The notes beneath the pieces are model-generated. The model had not been told where the DNA came from. It worked only from the letters and a program-made list of their open reading frames with translations, and ran no database searches. This document shows positions 1 to 11,368 of a stretch of 33,906 nt of DNA, piece after piece. Origin of the DNA: an uncultured bacterium (GTDB lineage: Bacteria > Patescibacteriota > Gracilibacteria > Absconditabacterales > Absconditicoccaceae); contig CAJBLF010000006.1 in assembly GCA_903953935.1 (NCBI GenBank), positions 1 through 33,906 on the forward strand, in the 5' to 3' direction. The translations under genes and the position numbers were made by a program. Numbering within the stretch: the first letter of the stretch is position 1; each line of letters opens with the position of its first letter.

Positions 1-55
1 CGTTTAATCACCTACTATATATAGTATACAAAGAAAGAGAAGCTAATATATAAAG

Positions 56-83
56 AAAGCCAGAACTTTTTTGGCTTTTTTTT
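56..83 (+). terminator. Intrinsic terminator of an upstream gene
   Basis: Arms aaagcca (56-62) and tggcttt (72-78) form a 7-bp stem followed by a T run. It ends a plus-strand transcript that starts before the window. A short AT palindrome, tactatatatagta, lies just before it at 14-27. Confidence 0.7.
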
Positions 84-136
84 GATATGGGCTATAATAG
101 TAGTACTGACTATCATTTAGTTTTTGATATCACATT

Positions 137-352
137 ATGACAACAAAAAAAACCAATAGAGAGTATCTTCTTACTATGCTCACTGCATTGGAAGGAAAAC
201 GAGCAGCGGCAGCTGGGCTCAAGGTTTTGGTAGAAAAGAAATTAGTAAACGACGATCAAATAATGCAACTTTTACATAGTTTTTTGAAAATAATCTACGA
301 GACACAGAGCAAAGTTGATCTAAATGCCCTCAAGAAAAATCTAAAAAAATAA
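137..352 (+). CDS. Small helical hypothetical protein, 71 aa
   Basis: I do not recognise this protein. It is short, basic and probably all-helical, with no signal peptide or membrane segment. It has an Ala-rich patch (RAAAAG) near residue 23 and a lysine-rich end. It has an ATG start and a TAA stop and contains no UGA codon, which means little because it has only two glycines. The next gene, coding for a 1,417-aa protein, begins 30 nt downstream in the same direction with no terminator between, so the two are probably co-transcribed. The size and charge would suit a small nucleic-acid or protein-binding accessory factor, but that is a guess. Confidence 0.6.
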   Translation: MTTKKTNREYLLTMLTALEGKRAAAAGLKVLVEKKLVNDDQIMQLLHSFLKIIYETQSKVDLNALKKNLKK

Positions 353-382
353 TATCTTTTTTACCATGTATACCACAGACAC

Positions 383-3300
383 ATGACGCCATTACAAAAC
401 TTCATAGAAGAGGCCAACAAAATTGATAGCAAAACAGATTTGTTCTCAAAGGAAGACCTAACAAGTTTCACAGATCTTTTGGATACACAAGATGAATTTG
501 ATGCATTATTGGAATGATTTAACAATCCAGATACAGTGGCAGAAATAAACAAAATATGATGAATACAGGAAACCATAAAAGCATATGTAGCAACACAAAA
601 GGAACTAGAAGACCTAACAAGTGTTTTGAGCTGACCTTACACTATTTGAATGGAAAACCAGGAGCTCTATGAGGTTTGCACACTAGGAGCAATACTAACA
701 GGAAAGGTAAGTGCAAAAGCATATTATGAAAGTATAGATGAATTTGGAAACGAAATAATCACAGAAACAGATATAGAAAAATTACCTTTAGAAAAATGGG
801 ACGAAAAAAAGGTATATGATATCGGTGATTATAGATTTTTTGGAAATGGAAGAGTTGCAAATGGGGTTGAGAAAAGCATATCAAATTGGACGGATATTAT
901 AGAAAAAAACGATACCAACGATTGACGACAACGAAAGAAAACAGAGAAAAAAGTAGAAACATTGTCAGAAGATAATTTCGGAACGAGATATGAAACGGGA
1001 GATGCAAACACCACAGCAGAGCTTATACTCAACAGCAATACCATTAGTGTAAAAGAAACAACCACACTAGATGACAATAAAAAAATCACAGGAGCAACAG
1101 TAACTATTGCAGCCGGTGCAGATACGAGAAAAGAAGACATTACAAAGGGGAAAGAAATTTACCATGCAAAAAAAGAAGAACTCAAAAATCTAGCAAATTC
1201 ATTTACCTGAGACAATAAAAAACAAATAAACGAGATATTTTTTGAGTTGTATGGTGAAAATATAGATGGAGAAACATCTACCAGCAATTTCGAAATTAAA
1301 AATAAAATTGATGCCGATACGCCACAAGAAGGAAATTATTATCTTATCGGAGCGAGAGTCGCTGAAGGATTTATCGATGTACTCAATACACTTACCTTAC
1401 AAGACCCAGAACCAACACTTACTTTAGACATCAATTGGGATGAATGTGTTATAGGAAAAAGCACAAAACAAGGTGATATAGCAGACGATAGATTTCTTAG
1501 CATATATCTCGAAATAAAAAAAGAAGACATTGGAACTGGAGACAAGAAACAATCAAAGAAAGAAACAATAGAAGAAGGAGGAGATGAAGATGAAGATGAA
1601 TGAATCGCAACATACAATCCTCTACCATGAGAAGAAAAAAAAGGAAAGGAAGAGAAAAAGAAACCAGGGAAACAAGCCGGTTGAAAACCAAGTGCAGATG
1701 TAGACGTTGAAAATGATGATGAAGATGTAGATGATGATGAAGATGAAGATGTAGATGGAGATGATAAAAAGATAAATAGTCCAGTAGTACCAGAAAAGAA
1801 AGAAACAAAAAAACAGACAGAAAAACCAATAGACAATGTGGAAAGTGCTGAAATAATCAGTCTCAAAAAAGAGCTTGCTGAACATTTCACCATCAACGGA
1901 AAAGCTATCAGTAGAGAAATAGACATTTCCAACACTATCGTTTTCAAAGACAATATATATACAGTAGCTATACAATGATACACCTGATTACAATTTGCTT
2001 ATGATATGAAAACCAAAAAAATTGAAGTTAAAGCAAACACAGGAGGAATAAGAAAATGATTGTTTCTTTATGACGTAGCAACTCAATCTGTAGCTACAGA
2101 CAAAACAGACAAAAAAGACATTATACCAAAGTTCAATACTACCAAAACCATAGAAGTAATAAACAAACAACTAGAAAGCAATGATCAAGACGGTGATAAA
2201 AAAGCAGATTATAAAGTAAAAAGCATCACGGGAACAAAGATGGAATTTGAATATGGAGTCAATTTCGTCCAAGACACTGCTGATGCTAAAAAAATAAAAA
2301 TAGATACATTCACATTGGATGTAGATGACGCAAACAATATAATCCTACCAGACAGTCAAGAAGTAGGACAAGTGAGTCAATGGAAGAAATCTGAAGGAAA
2401 ACTCTCCAAAGACTCAGACTTTATCTTTGATAATCAATATAAGACAGAAAGTGGAAAGAAAATACTTTATTATGCGAAAACAAAAGTAAATAATACGGGA
2501 ACAACAGAACTAACGATAATGAATAATATCCAAAAGACAGTACCAGGATGATATGAAAGCATCTATACAGATCACAAAGAAATGACTAATCCAGAATTTA
2601 AAGAAATAAAAGAGGATTTTTTGACCAACAAGATTGAAAGAATTTTTGCAGGAACATTACACGAACGTCACAAAACAGATTTTCAAAACAATTGGAAAAT
2701 AACAAAAGACACGAACGGAAAATATAATTTTGAGATAACCTTTAGCAAAAACGATGGAAAACAACAAACTATAAACATACCATTTACTCCAATAAACATG
2801 GGAACTAACACCAGAAACTATATATTTGGCACAACAAGCATAGAAGCAAACATAGATAATGTAATCTATGATATCAATACACCTATGATTGATGGTGTTC
2901 CAAGCATAAAAATGATAGAAAACAAAGAAAAAACATTGAACAATGCAGAGAAGAACACAAGCAAAAAAATAGTGTCTGATATTTTTTCAGAAAGAACACA
3001 AACAGAAAAAATGAGAGGTAGTGATGGTAACAAATATGAAGTACAACCACCAAAATTTTCTTTGGGAACAATTGAATTTGATGGAAAGGGATGATACAAA
3101 AGAACAATATTGTTTGGAGAACAAAAAGATGCAAATGGAAACGTTTTATTGCATGGAGAAGAAAAGGGAACAATATACTTCGATCAAGATTATAAAATAA
3201 TTCATATAAATGTACTCAAAAATGGTAAAGAAGAGGAATTAGATTTTGGAAATACAGAAACCAAAGTAAACATGGAAAATGTATTGGAAGATGATGATGC

Positions 3301-4636
3301 AAACCAAAAATGAGTAATCCTTGCACCGACAATACTTACAGAAACAGGTAAACCAGCATCATTACAATTGAAATTCGACACACCAGCACCAAAAGAAACA
3401 AATATAAATCGACAGAACGCAGATCTTTATCTCAATAGAATTAGAGAAGAAAAAGAAACGATATTCAAAGGACTCAAAACACTCAGCACAACAGTAATAC
3501 AAGATGCGAATTCTTTTAAATTACCAGACTTAAGCACAAGAGATGAGGCGAGTTATTCACAAAAAATAGTGGGACCTGATGGAAAGGGACTCTACCAACG
3601 AAGAATAGCAGATGCAGATGCAAGAGGCAAATACCTTGAACAAAATATTTACTGCAAGGTAGAAGGAAAATCAATAGCACTATGTGATAGTGATGGAAAC
3701 CCAATAGACAGCATATATGTGATCGATTATAAAAACAAGGAATATTATGAGCTAAAGATAGATGCTACAAAAACAGAAAGTTTTAGTGTCAAAAAACTGG
3801 ATGAAGTAGACAAGAAAAAGTTAATAAGTCTTAAAACAGAAGACGTAAAATATCAGAACACACAAGTATCATTCGATGTAAACGACAATACTATCGATTT
3901 GTTACAAAGTAATCTTACCGATAGATTCACATTTTCAAGCAATAAACATGAAATGTGTACAATATATCTGGATGATGAAAAAAAATTGGACGATAAATCA
4001 TTAACATCCGGAGAAAAGAAACCACAAATTATAGAACCAAACAACGAACTCTTTGGATCATACAAGAAATATTTTGGAGGAGAGGGTAGAGAAAGTTTAT
4101 GAATAGCAGAAAACGAATATGAAGATGCATTTAAGAACATTTATGATGAGTATCAAGACAAAGACACAAACAAGAAAATTATTCAAGTGAAGCTTCGATC
4201 AAGCACGGACAATAAATATTATTATGAATACATGGCAGTAAAACAAAGTGGAACAAAATTTTCTCTTGAAAAACTAGAAGGATTGGAAAAAGCCAAAGAA
4301 GAAATGAAAAAAAGATTGGATAATCTTGTGGCATTAGACAAAATGCAAGCATCGACAAAATGAGACTCCCTAAGAGGAGTAAAGATAAATACAAAAGATA
4401 ATGCAAGTAAAATAGCATACCTCAAGGACAAAGCTAGTCCAGTAAAGATAACGCTTTCTGATACGGCAGGACAAACCACTGAGCCGATTGAAATAACAAT
4501 GAAAGACTATCAAGATCGAGTATTAGAGAACAATATAGAGGTAGCGTTATGAAATCAAAAAATAAATTGTACAAAAGTAAAATTTGAAGATGGTATTCCA
4601 TTATTAAAGATAGAATTAGTTACACAAACACAATAA
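383..4636 (+). CDS. Giant acidic protein of unknown function, 1,417 aa, UGA-rich
   Basis: One uninterrupted frame from ATG at 383 to TAA at 4634-4636 when UGA is Gly; the standard code breaks it into about ten pieces. I checked the joins and saw no in-frame TAA or TAG. I recognise no domain. It has no signal peptide and no hydrophobic stretch long enough to span a membrane. Residues about 397-406 and 438-460 form an Asp/Glu-rich linker (for example DDEDVDDDEDEDVDGDD) that separates an N-terminal third from a long C-terminal part. The C-terminal part has alternating polar/hydrophobic segments typical of beta-sandwich or repeat proteins, such as YNFEITFSKNDGKQQTINIP. UGA-Gly codons are spread along the whole gene, so it is long resident or copied within UGA-recoding lineages. 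It may be a large structural or secreted-substrate protein. Confidence 0.85.
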
Positions 4637-4651
4637 TCAAAGGACAAAAAG

Positions 4652-4677
4652 ACCCGAAAAGAACACGGGTTTTTTTG
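4652..4677 (+). terminator. Intrinsic terminator after the giant protein gene
   Basis: Arms acccg (4652-4656) and cgggt (4666-4670) with a 9-nt A-rich loop, followed by seven T. It lies 16 nt after the TAA stop and closes the 137-4636 unit. Confidence 0.85.
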
Positions 4678-4720
4678 GTATTCACAAAAAAGCAAAAACA
4701 TTAAATATACAAACATTAAC

Positions 4721-4748
4721 TTGACTTTTTACAATAAATAAGTAAATT
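4721..4748 (+). promoter_or_regulatory. Sigma70-type promoter of the 4775 gene
   Basis: TTGACT at 4721-4726, 16-nt spacer, TAAATT at 4743-4748, 26 nt before the ATG. Similar TTGACW elements precede several other isolated genes in this window. Confidence 0.55.
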
Positions 4749-4774
4749 TACCAGTACAAAATAAATACCAATAT

Positions 4775-5275
4775 ATGAAAATCGTGAAATTAGTGCTCGG
4801 AATGGTGTTTTGTTTAGTGATAAGCAACACCTTTGCCCAAAGCTCATCAAAGAGCTTTAAAACAATCAAAGCCCTGTATGAAGTGCAGGTAGACCAATTC
4901 TTCATTGATGTGTTTGAACTCCAGAAAACCGGAGAGATTATAAAAACCACGATGAAAGAAGAATTGGAAGCTAAGATACTCGAAGCTTTCATACTCGATT
5001 TCAACAGTTGGAAAGCTTTTGCTATCAAACACAAAGGCGAAAAAAAATTCGAGTTAAAGCTGAAGGGAATCAAAGGCTTCGAAGCAGAATCCAAAGAGTA
5101 TACAAATCAGTTCAAAAACTTCCAAAAAGACTTCGTAACCAATCGAATGACCTGGTCGGAAAGTGAATTGAAAAACGTACTCACCCAAGACGAACTTCAA
5201 AAATTCATCGATCCGGTGATGAAAAAATTCGAAGACCGGACAAAAAAGCTATTTGAGAAACTGGCGAAAACATAA
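4775..5275 (+). CDS. Small secreted protein with Bacteroidota-like signal peptide, 166 aa
   Basis: It starts MKIVKLVLGMVFCLVISN, then TFAQSS: a classical signal peptide with probable cleavage near TFA/Q. The mature part is about 145 aa, Lys/Glu-rich and helical, with no membrane segment, so it is likely exported and soluble. I do not recognise the family. The gene has its own promoter and terminator. None of its five glycines is UGA, and it uses more GC-rich codons (GGC, CTC, ACC, CCG) than its neighbours. The signal-peptide style, with Gln at the new N-terminus, is common in Bacteroidota. I infer recent acquisition from a standard-code organism. Confidence 0.8.
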   Translation: MKIVKLVLGMVFCLVISNTFAQSSSKSFKTIKALYEVQVDQFFIDVFELQKTGEIIKTTMKEELEAKILEAFILDFNSWKAFAIKHKGEKKFELKLKGIKGFEAESKEYTNQFKNFQKDFVTNRMTWSESELKNVLTQDELQKFIDPVMKKFEDRTKKLFEKLAKT

Positions 5276-5295
5276 ACGTCAGAAACAAGACATGG

Positions 5296-5324
5296 GGCGA
5301 CCGTTATTCGGTTGCCTTTTTTTT
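5296..5324 (+). terminator. Strong intrinsic terminator of the 4775 gene
   Basis: Stem ggcgaccg (5296-5303) with cggttgcc (5309-5316), one G-T pair, loop ttatt, then eight T. It is more GC-rich than terminators of the core genes. Confidence 0.9.
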
Positions 5325-5367
5325 ATAAAACCATATAGTTTCCAAAAAACGGAAATAACCACATCAT

Positions 5368-5406
5368 GTCGTTGTGTCGTTTGAGCGTTTTATCGTTTCA
5401 TCGTTC
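5368..5406. repeat. Low-complexity CGTTT/TCGTTT short-word repeat
   Basis: Degenerate tandem words (gtcgtt, gtcgttt, gagcgttt, tatcgttt, catcgttc) lie directly before the RNase HI start codon. The same kind of sequence recurs before the 15548 gene and at the end of the 33494 gene. Confidence 0.75.
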
Positions 5407-5409
5407 AAT

Positions 5410-5850
5410 ATGAAAGTCAAAATACCAAATACGGCAAATGCACTCTGTGTAGATGCATCATGCACGGGCAATCCATGACCCATGGAATATAGGGCTGTTG
5501 AACTCCATACACGGAAAGAATTATTTCATTCACCTATTTATCCGACAGGCACAAATAATCTCGGAGAATTTTTGGCTATCTATGATGCAATCAGATATAT
5601 AGAAGACAGAGAAAAACACAAAAAAGTACCAAAATACGAATGTATATTTTCAGATTCTGAAACTGCAATCGCATGGATGAGATCAAAAAAAATTAAAACA
5701 ACCCTCAAATACACCAAAGAGACCAAAGAGTTGCTAACAAAAGTACAAGACGCAGTTACTCGGATAAAAACCCACGAATTTACCATACCGATTCGCAAAC
5801 GAGAAACAGAGATACGAGGAGAAATACCTGCAGATTTTGATAGAAAATAA
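5410..5850 (+). CDS. rnhA: Ribonuclease HI-like protein, 146 aa
   Basis: RNase HI cuts the RNA strand of RNA-DNA hybrids (R-loops, primer remnants). Reading UGA as Gly gives VDASCTGNPGPMEY, with the GNPG turn completed by a UGA at residue 23. The acidic catalytic set is present: D15 in VDAS, E53 in NNLGEF, D82 in FSDSETAI, and D142 in the C-terminal GEIPADFDRK, an ending I know from the Bacteroidota/viroplasmin-like RNase H branch. The length is normal for the single domain. The start at 5410 is needed to include the first catalytic Asp; a start at 5482 would lose it. A repeat-built terminator follows and an exonuclease gene comes next. Confidence 0.9.
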
Positions 5851-5857
5851 CAAACAA

Positions 5858-5938
5858 TATTGAAAGATTGAAAAGTTGAAACATTGAAATGTTCATACTT
5901 CCATATTTCCATATTTGCATCTTTCAATAGTTTTTTTT
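5858..5938 (+). terminator. Large terminator hairpin built from low-complexity repeats
   Basis: Arms tattgaaagat (5858-5868) and atctttcaata (5919-5929) pair over 11 bp and are followed by eight T. The 50-nt loop consists of (ttgaaa)- and (catatttc)-type words, so the same repeat words form stem and loop. Confidence 0.65.
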
Positions 5939-5955
5939 AATTAATAGGTAAACAT

Positions 5956-8127
5956 ATGTTACTCAACAACAAATATAGATATATCGGATTAGATTTTGAA
6001 ACTACAGGACTTGATATCACAAAGGATGAGCCCATACAAATAGGGATTATAGAGTTTGATGGAAACGGAAAAATAATCGGTGAATATCAATCACTGATTA
6101 AGCCGGACAAAAAAACTGATGAATTGAAACATATTGTCGGATTTATTACGGGACTTTCTATAAGTGAACTGGAAATAGCTCCTACAAGAGAAAAAATCAC
6201 TGAAGATATAACAAAATTTTTCTGAGAAAATTCAATTATTATCTGACATAACATCGCGTTTGATCTCGATTTTTTGAATAAATTTTTTCCCACACTCACC
6301 TACCACAGCAAAATAGATACTATGCCACTCGCACAAACAATAGTACATTATGCTCAGAGTTACGCACTAGAAGTACTGATAGAAAATCTCAAATCAGAAA
6401 AGCTATTCAACAGCATATTCAGTGATGATAATCATGGAGAAGAAAAGGCTCATGACGCATTTTTTGATACAAAAAACAGTAATAAGTTATTTCTCTATTT
6501 CGTAAAACACGTCTATGAACTCATAAAAACATATCCAAATCTCACACAAATAATCAATCAGACAGAGGGAATTTGGAAAGAAATATTGCAGTTAGAAAGC
6601 TATCAAGACATTCCACAAATGAATATAAAGTTTCCTCCATTGGAAAGAATAATGGGAGGTCATACAAGTATGTCTCAAACAAGCGAAGGGATCGATACCA
6701 ACAATTTAGAAAATCAGAAAAAATATTATATTGGAAATATAGCAATCAAAGACCTTCTTACTGCTTTGGCAGAAAATAAAAATGTAATTTTAGCATTTCA
6801 AAACATTCAGAAATTAGACATTGCCAAAGCCGTACTCAACGATATGGGAATCAAAAACATAGGTTTCACCAAAGAAGATCAGATGATAAATCAGGAAAAA
6901 TTCCAAGGGTTTTTAAATAAAGGAAGTTTTAATGAAGAAGAATGTATGTTTGTAATAAAGTATGTTTCTCATCTCAAGAGAGGGTTAGGTGTCTTACATT
7001 TAAACAGTCAATCAGATTATAGAATTTATTATTATATCAAAGACACAAGAAACCAGACAAAATATCCAATAGTTCTGACAACCCATCATGGATTATTCAC
7101 CAGTATGCAAGACAACGAAGAAACATACAAGGACTATGATATCTGCTTTTTCGACACAGAACAACGATACAAGAGTTATAATTTTTTCCTATCTAGCCCC
7201 TGTGATCTTTATTACACGCTAAATATTTTGGAATCATTTGTCTATCAACAAAAAATAGACAACGAAATACAAAAAACAAGTAATGAATCAACAGAACTCC
7301 AAGAATTTGTAAACACCTTTCAGGTATATATAGGGGTATTATTTAATGAAAGCACCAAATTATTCATCAAAACAGAAAATACAATGGTACAACACGATCC
7401 CATACGAGAACACGGAGACTTTTATCAGAGCAATCTTTTATGGAAACAATTACTCGAAAAAAAAGAAGGACTCAAAACAATACTCCCAGAAGAAAATTAT
7501 ATTATAGTAGAAAAACATATCGCTCATATCCAAAAAGTTTTTGATAGTGTAGTGAACGTATTCAAAAAAATGTATGGCAACAGTGATTTTTATTTTACCT
7601 ACGGTGAAGCGCAGAAGTTTACGGACCGAAAAGAGTTTACCGATGTATTTAAAAATAAAGTAATGTTTTTTAGCAACACCAACAAACAAGCAACTCCTTT
7701 GAAACCAGAAGAAACAAAGGGAGATTGACAACAAAGCACAAAAAACCAAAGCATAAAAACCGTTCCACCGATAGTAGATAAATTGGTAACCTATATTGTC
7801 GAAGAAACAAATAAATCACCAGAAAACATCTCATATTTCATCTTCTCACCAAAAAAAGACGAATCCAAAAAAATATTTGAAGATTTATGCAAAAACGATA
7901 TAAACAAAAAAGCTACATTACTCGTGGAAAATATCACGGGTGGTATAGGAAAAAACATCTTTAAGGCAAAACAAACAAAAAACAAAATTATGATCTGATG
8001 ATACAACTTTATTTTATTCCTCTTCGCAAACAAAGTTCCCATCAAAGAAATTATTCTTTTCAACGCAAGAGGACCAAGTGAACAATATATTGTAGATGAC
8101 ATAAAACGATATAACACTACAAACTAA
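5956..8127 (+). CDS. DnaQ-like 3'-5' exonuclease fused to a degenerate DinG-like region, 723 aa
   Basis: The N-terminal 180 residues are a DEDDh exonuclease: Exo I D13/E15 in LDFETTGL, Exo II H98-D103 in GHNIAFDLDFL (its Gly is UGA), Exo III H166 and D171 in HDAFFD. About 540 residues follow with the layout of a DinG/XPD helicase but without a Walker A or DEAH box that I can see. Faint echoes remain: TTHHGLFTSM resembles the DinG VTNHALL segment, and KIMIGGYNFILFLFANKVPI followed by IKEIILFNARGP resembles the helicase C-terminal motif region. B. subtilis DinG has the same order of exonuclease then helicase-like part and acts as a nuclease. I infer a DinG relative that kept the nuclease and lost the ATPase. 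Five UGA-Gly codons, two of them adjacent at 7996-8001, join the frame. ATG at 5956 places Exo I correctly. Confidence 0.82.
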
Positions 8128-8195
8128 TTAAAAATCAATAACAAATCACAAGAGCATAAATCAGTATAAAACATTTTCATTATTCATCATTCATC

Positions 8196-9122
8196 ATGAC
8201 GAAAAAAACAATCATATTCATTAAATTTATCATTGGAGTAGCAATATTTTATGCGCTGTTAGCATTGAATATTTTTCACCTATGAGATATCTTGGTGCCA
8301 AGTAGCAAAGATTATATACAAATAAATACATCTACAGAAAATTGAGATTTAGAGCAAATATATCTGGAAAATACTAACATCACAAACAATCAAACATGAC
8401 ATTTCGCTGCTAATGATATAGCGAATCTAGAAAGCTTATGTACTAGCATAGAGATATGTGATAAAATAAATTTTAATGGCAAATTTACTGATAAGGAAAG
8501 ATATACCTATACCAAAATATTCAGTAAAATAGTACAATTTATAGCAGACAATAGTAATGCAGACAAAAACATACAAGACGTAATAAAAAGCATAGAAATA
8601 AGTAAAGAAAACGGAAATAGAAGATGATATGCAACACGAGATTCTATCATCCTCAATCTGTGATCTGTCAAATCCAACAAAGAATTTATAGAACTCTCGA
8701 CCCATGAAATGGGACACATCACTGATCTATGATATATTCAATGATCATCAACGAAAAAAGATAAAAACTTTACAGAATTCGGTAATGTGGTGTTTCCTAT
8801 GAACGACATTTCTTTGGTATTCTATAAGATTTCATGGAACAAAGAAACTGTCAGAAAAGCTGAAGCCAAGAAAAAAGATTTTTGTAGTGGATATGGAATG
8901 AGCGACCCATTTGAAGATTTTGCAGAATGTTTCAATCTTTATACTAACCATAATAGTTTCTTTAGGCAGATAGCAAAGACAAATACCATACTCAAAAAAA
9001 AATACAATTTCATCGCAAGCATATTTGACGGACAATATATCAATTCAAACAATCAAGAACTTTCTCTCATAAAAACAAACATCACCCGAAGGCCACGAGA
9101 TACCACTAAATTAACTAATTAA
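8196..9122 (+). CDS. Membrane-anchored zinc metallopeptidase-like protein, 308 aa
   Basis: Residues 5-28 form one hydrophobic anchor, so the rest is probably extracytoplasmic. HEMGH at residues 170-174 is a zincin HExxH motif. DPFEDFAECF about 70 residues later supplies Glu (around 240-244) as a likely third zinc ligand, the gluzincin arrangement seen in anthrax-lethal-factor-like and related peptidases. At least nine UGA-Gly codons occur in the first 190 residues and none later. The start follows an ATTCATC repeat; no earlier in-frame ATG fits. ftsW begins 63 nt downstream on the same strand, so a role in cell-envelope processing is possible. I cannot name the peptidase family with confidence. 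Confidence 0.75.
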
Positions 9123-9185
9123 TTTGCTATGGAGAAATTAAAAATTGTGAATTAGAAATTGTTTTTAGTTATTAGTTGAAATTTT

Positions 9186-10325
9186 ATGCCTATCATAATA
9201 ATATGAATTATATTAACCATATTCGGGATACTTTCGATTTACAGCGTAAGTATTTATGAATCATTTTCACTTACGGTAGCATTAATAGCAAAAGGAACTA
9301 GGCAGGGTGATCCCTCAAATTATTTCTATTTTTTTAAACAACTAACAAATGCTGCAATAGCATTAGTCGTAGCTTGAATCAGCTATACTATTCCCATGAG
9401 ATTTTTCCAAAAAAACAAAAACATAACTATCATAGCGGTGATATTGATGGTAGTACAATTATTGGTATTTATACCAGGAATAGGAATGGTACTTAACGGA
9501 GCAAGATGATGGATAAACATACCGATTCTTTGAAGTATGCAACCAGCAGAATTTTTCAAATTAGGGTATGTGCTCTTCCTCTGAGCATGGTTGATAAGAA
9601 AACGCGATAGAATAAATACCAAGGAGTTTTTCGTTTCTTTCCTCATACTTAATGCATGATTTTTCTTTGTATTTCTATTGATACCAGATCTATGAACAGT
9701 AATGATTTTGGCCATCGTAGGATTGATCATGTGTCGATATGCTGGAGCAAAAATAAAATATGTTCTACGAATACTCTTCTGATGACTACTTTTATGACTC
9801 TTCGCAGGAAGTATAGCAGGTATGGTAAGTGATAGATTTGCTTACATTCAAAAGAGATTTACCTATTTTATAAGTTCAAGTGTAGATCCTCAAGCAAAAC
9901 AGATTTGACGACAAAATGAACAAGCATTGCTTGCCATCGGTGGTGGTGGTTTGTTTGGTAAATGATATGGAAAGTGATTACAGAAGTTTTGATTTATCCC
10001 AGAAGCACAAAGTGATTTCGTATTCGCAGCATTATCGGAAGAGATAGGGTTCGTGGGAAATATGTTCTTGTTAGGACTCTATATCTATATCGCATATTAT
10101 TTTCTCACCCGTCTTCGTCACATCAAAGATGATCATAGAAAAATTATTGGTATAGGTATTCTTTCATTGATTCTTGTCCAAGCATTTGTAAACATTTGAG
10201 TGAATATAAAGATTTTACCAAATACATGACTAACACTTCCATTTATCAGTTATGGAGGAACAGCATTGATGGTAAACTTTATAGAAATTATACTCCTGTA
10301 CAAGATTTTACAAAGAAATAAATAG
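9186..10325 (+). CDS. ftsW: FtsW/RodA/SpoVE-family peptidoglycan glycosyltransferase, probably FtsW, 379 aa
   Basis: SEDS proteins polymerise lipid II into glycan strands at the division septum (FtsW) or side wall (RodA). Family motifs are clear with UGA as Gly: NGARGWINI, MQPAEFFKLG, PDLGTVMI, GGGGLFGKGYGKG, IPEAQSDFVFAALSEE and ILPNTGLTLPFISYGGTAL. About ten membrane helices are visible. PEAQSDFVFA fits FtsW better than RodA. About 16 of roughly 41 glycines are UGA, the highest density in the window. The stop is TAG at 10323-10325 and the next gene's ATG follows at once. The length is normal for the family. It shows that the organism makes peptidoglycan. Confidence 0.92.
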
Positions 10326-11327
10326 ATGAAAATTCAAAAAGACAACAACAACCTTCTGACTATCTTCAACGAAAACATTCCACAAACCAAAGAATATACG
10401 TATCATGCAAGCGGATATACATTTTCTGATTTTGACAAAGGGATAATCGTTCTTCATAAAAAACAGTGGAAAATAATTAGTTTGAAAAATCTTGGAGATA
10501 ATATGAATGTCGTCTATATGAAAAACAAAACATGAGAAATAATACATGATAAATTAAGTGGAATAAACAAGGCATTAAAATTATTCCAGTGATTTGATGA
10601 AGAAACAGGAAAAAAATATTATTTTATACCAGGAATGGGAGAGACAGAACAACAAGAAAAAAACACTGTACTCAAAAATTTATGAACAAAATTTGCCATA
10701 GAAAAAACAACAAAAGGAATGGTGATATGAGGAGCACAAGAAGATAGTATCGAAACTGATCTTTGGGGATATTTTTTTGGATTAATGCTGATATATGGAA
10801 AACGAGAGGGAAAGAATATGGTCAACCGCCAAAAAAACCAGTGAAATGAAGTTTTTTTGGATGATTGAGTTATACCGACGACTTGAGAAAATTTAAGCAC
10901 AAATTTTTCTGATAAAACAAATGAAATGAAGTGATTAAATATTTCGAAAGCAGTCGTGTATATGGAACTGGCTTCTATCAAAATTCAAATTCCACTTTCT
11001 GGACAACATCTTGCACACGAAGAAAATTTAGATACTATGATTAAACAGTTACAACAAGAGTGAGTATTTGTCAAAGCAGATAAACTAACAAATAAGAATG
11101 GAATGGTCTACCAGATAAGTTGTAATGATTATGAGTTACTAGAAACATTTGCACAACGGTACGAAGCAGTTGAAAAGTTTGAGAAAATAAGTAAACGTGA
11201 GTTCACCGAAGAAATGAAAATCAAACTAATAGAATTTATTGAAACAAATCCTGAAATTCCACAAGACGGAAAGACAGAGGTTTTGAAAGAAATTAAAGAA
11301 TGAACAATCAAGCTATTAACCAAGTAA
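10326..11327 (+). CDS. Hypothetical protein directly abutting ftsW, 333 aa
   Basis: The ATG follows the ftsW TAG with no gap, so translation is probably coupled. UGA-Gly codons occur throughout and the frame ends in TAA at 11325-11327. It is soluble, with no signal peptide. I do not recognise the family. DLWGYFFGLMLIYGKREG near residue 147 looks superficially like a LAGLIDADG helix, and a second segment (LDTMIKQLQQEGVFVKADKL) could be the matching alpha-beta unit, so a degenerate homing-endonuclease-type fold is one option. The C-terminal 60 residues are helical and charged. The position argues for a cell-division link or simple operon hitch-hiking; I cannot choose. Confidence 0.72.
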
Positions 11328-11368
11328 GTTCGTTTAGAAATTAGGAATTAAAAATTAGTAATTATTAT

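Noticed and set aside
1339-1983. Minus-strand reading frame of 214 residues rich in Ser/Phe
   Set aside because: It is the antisense of the 1,417-aa gene; its Ser runs mirror the Asp/Glu codons (GAT, GAA, GAC) of the acidic linker, and it shows no start context or domain.
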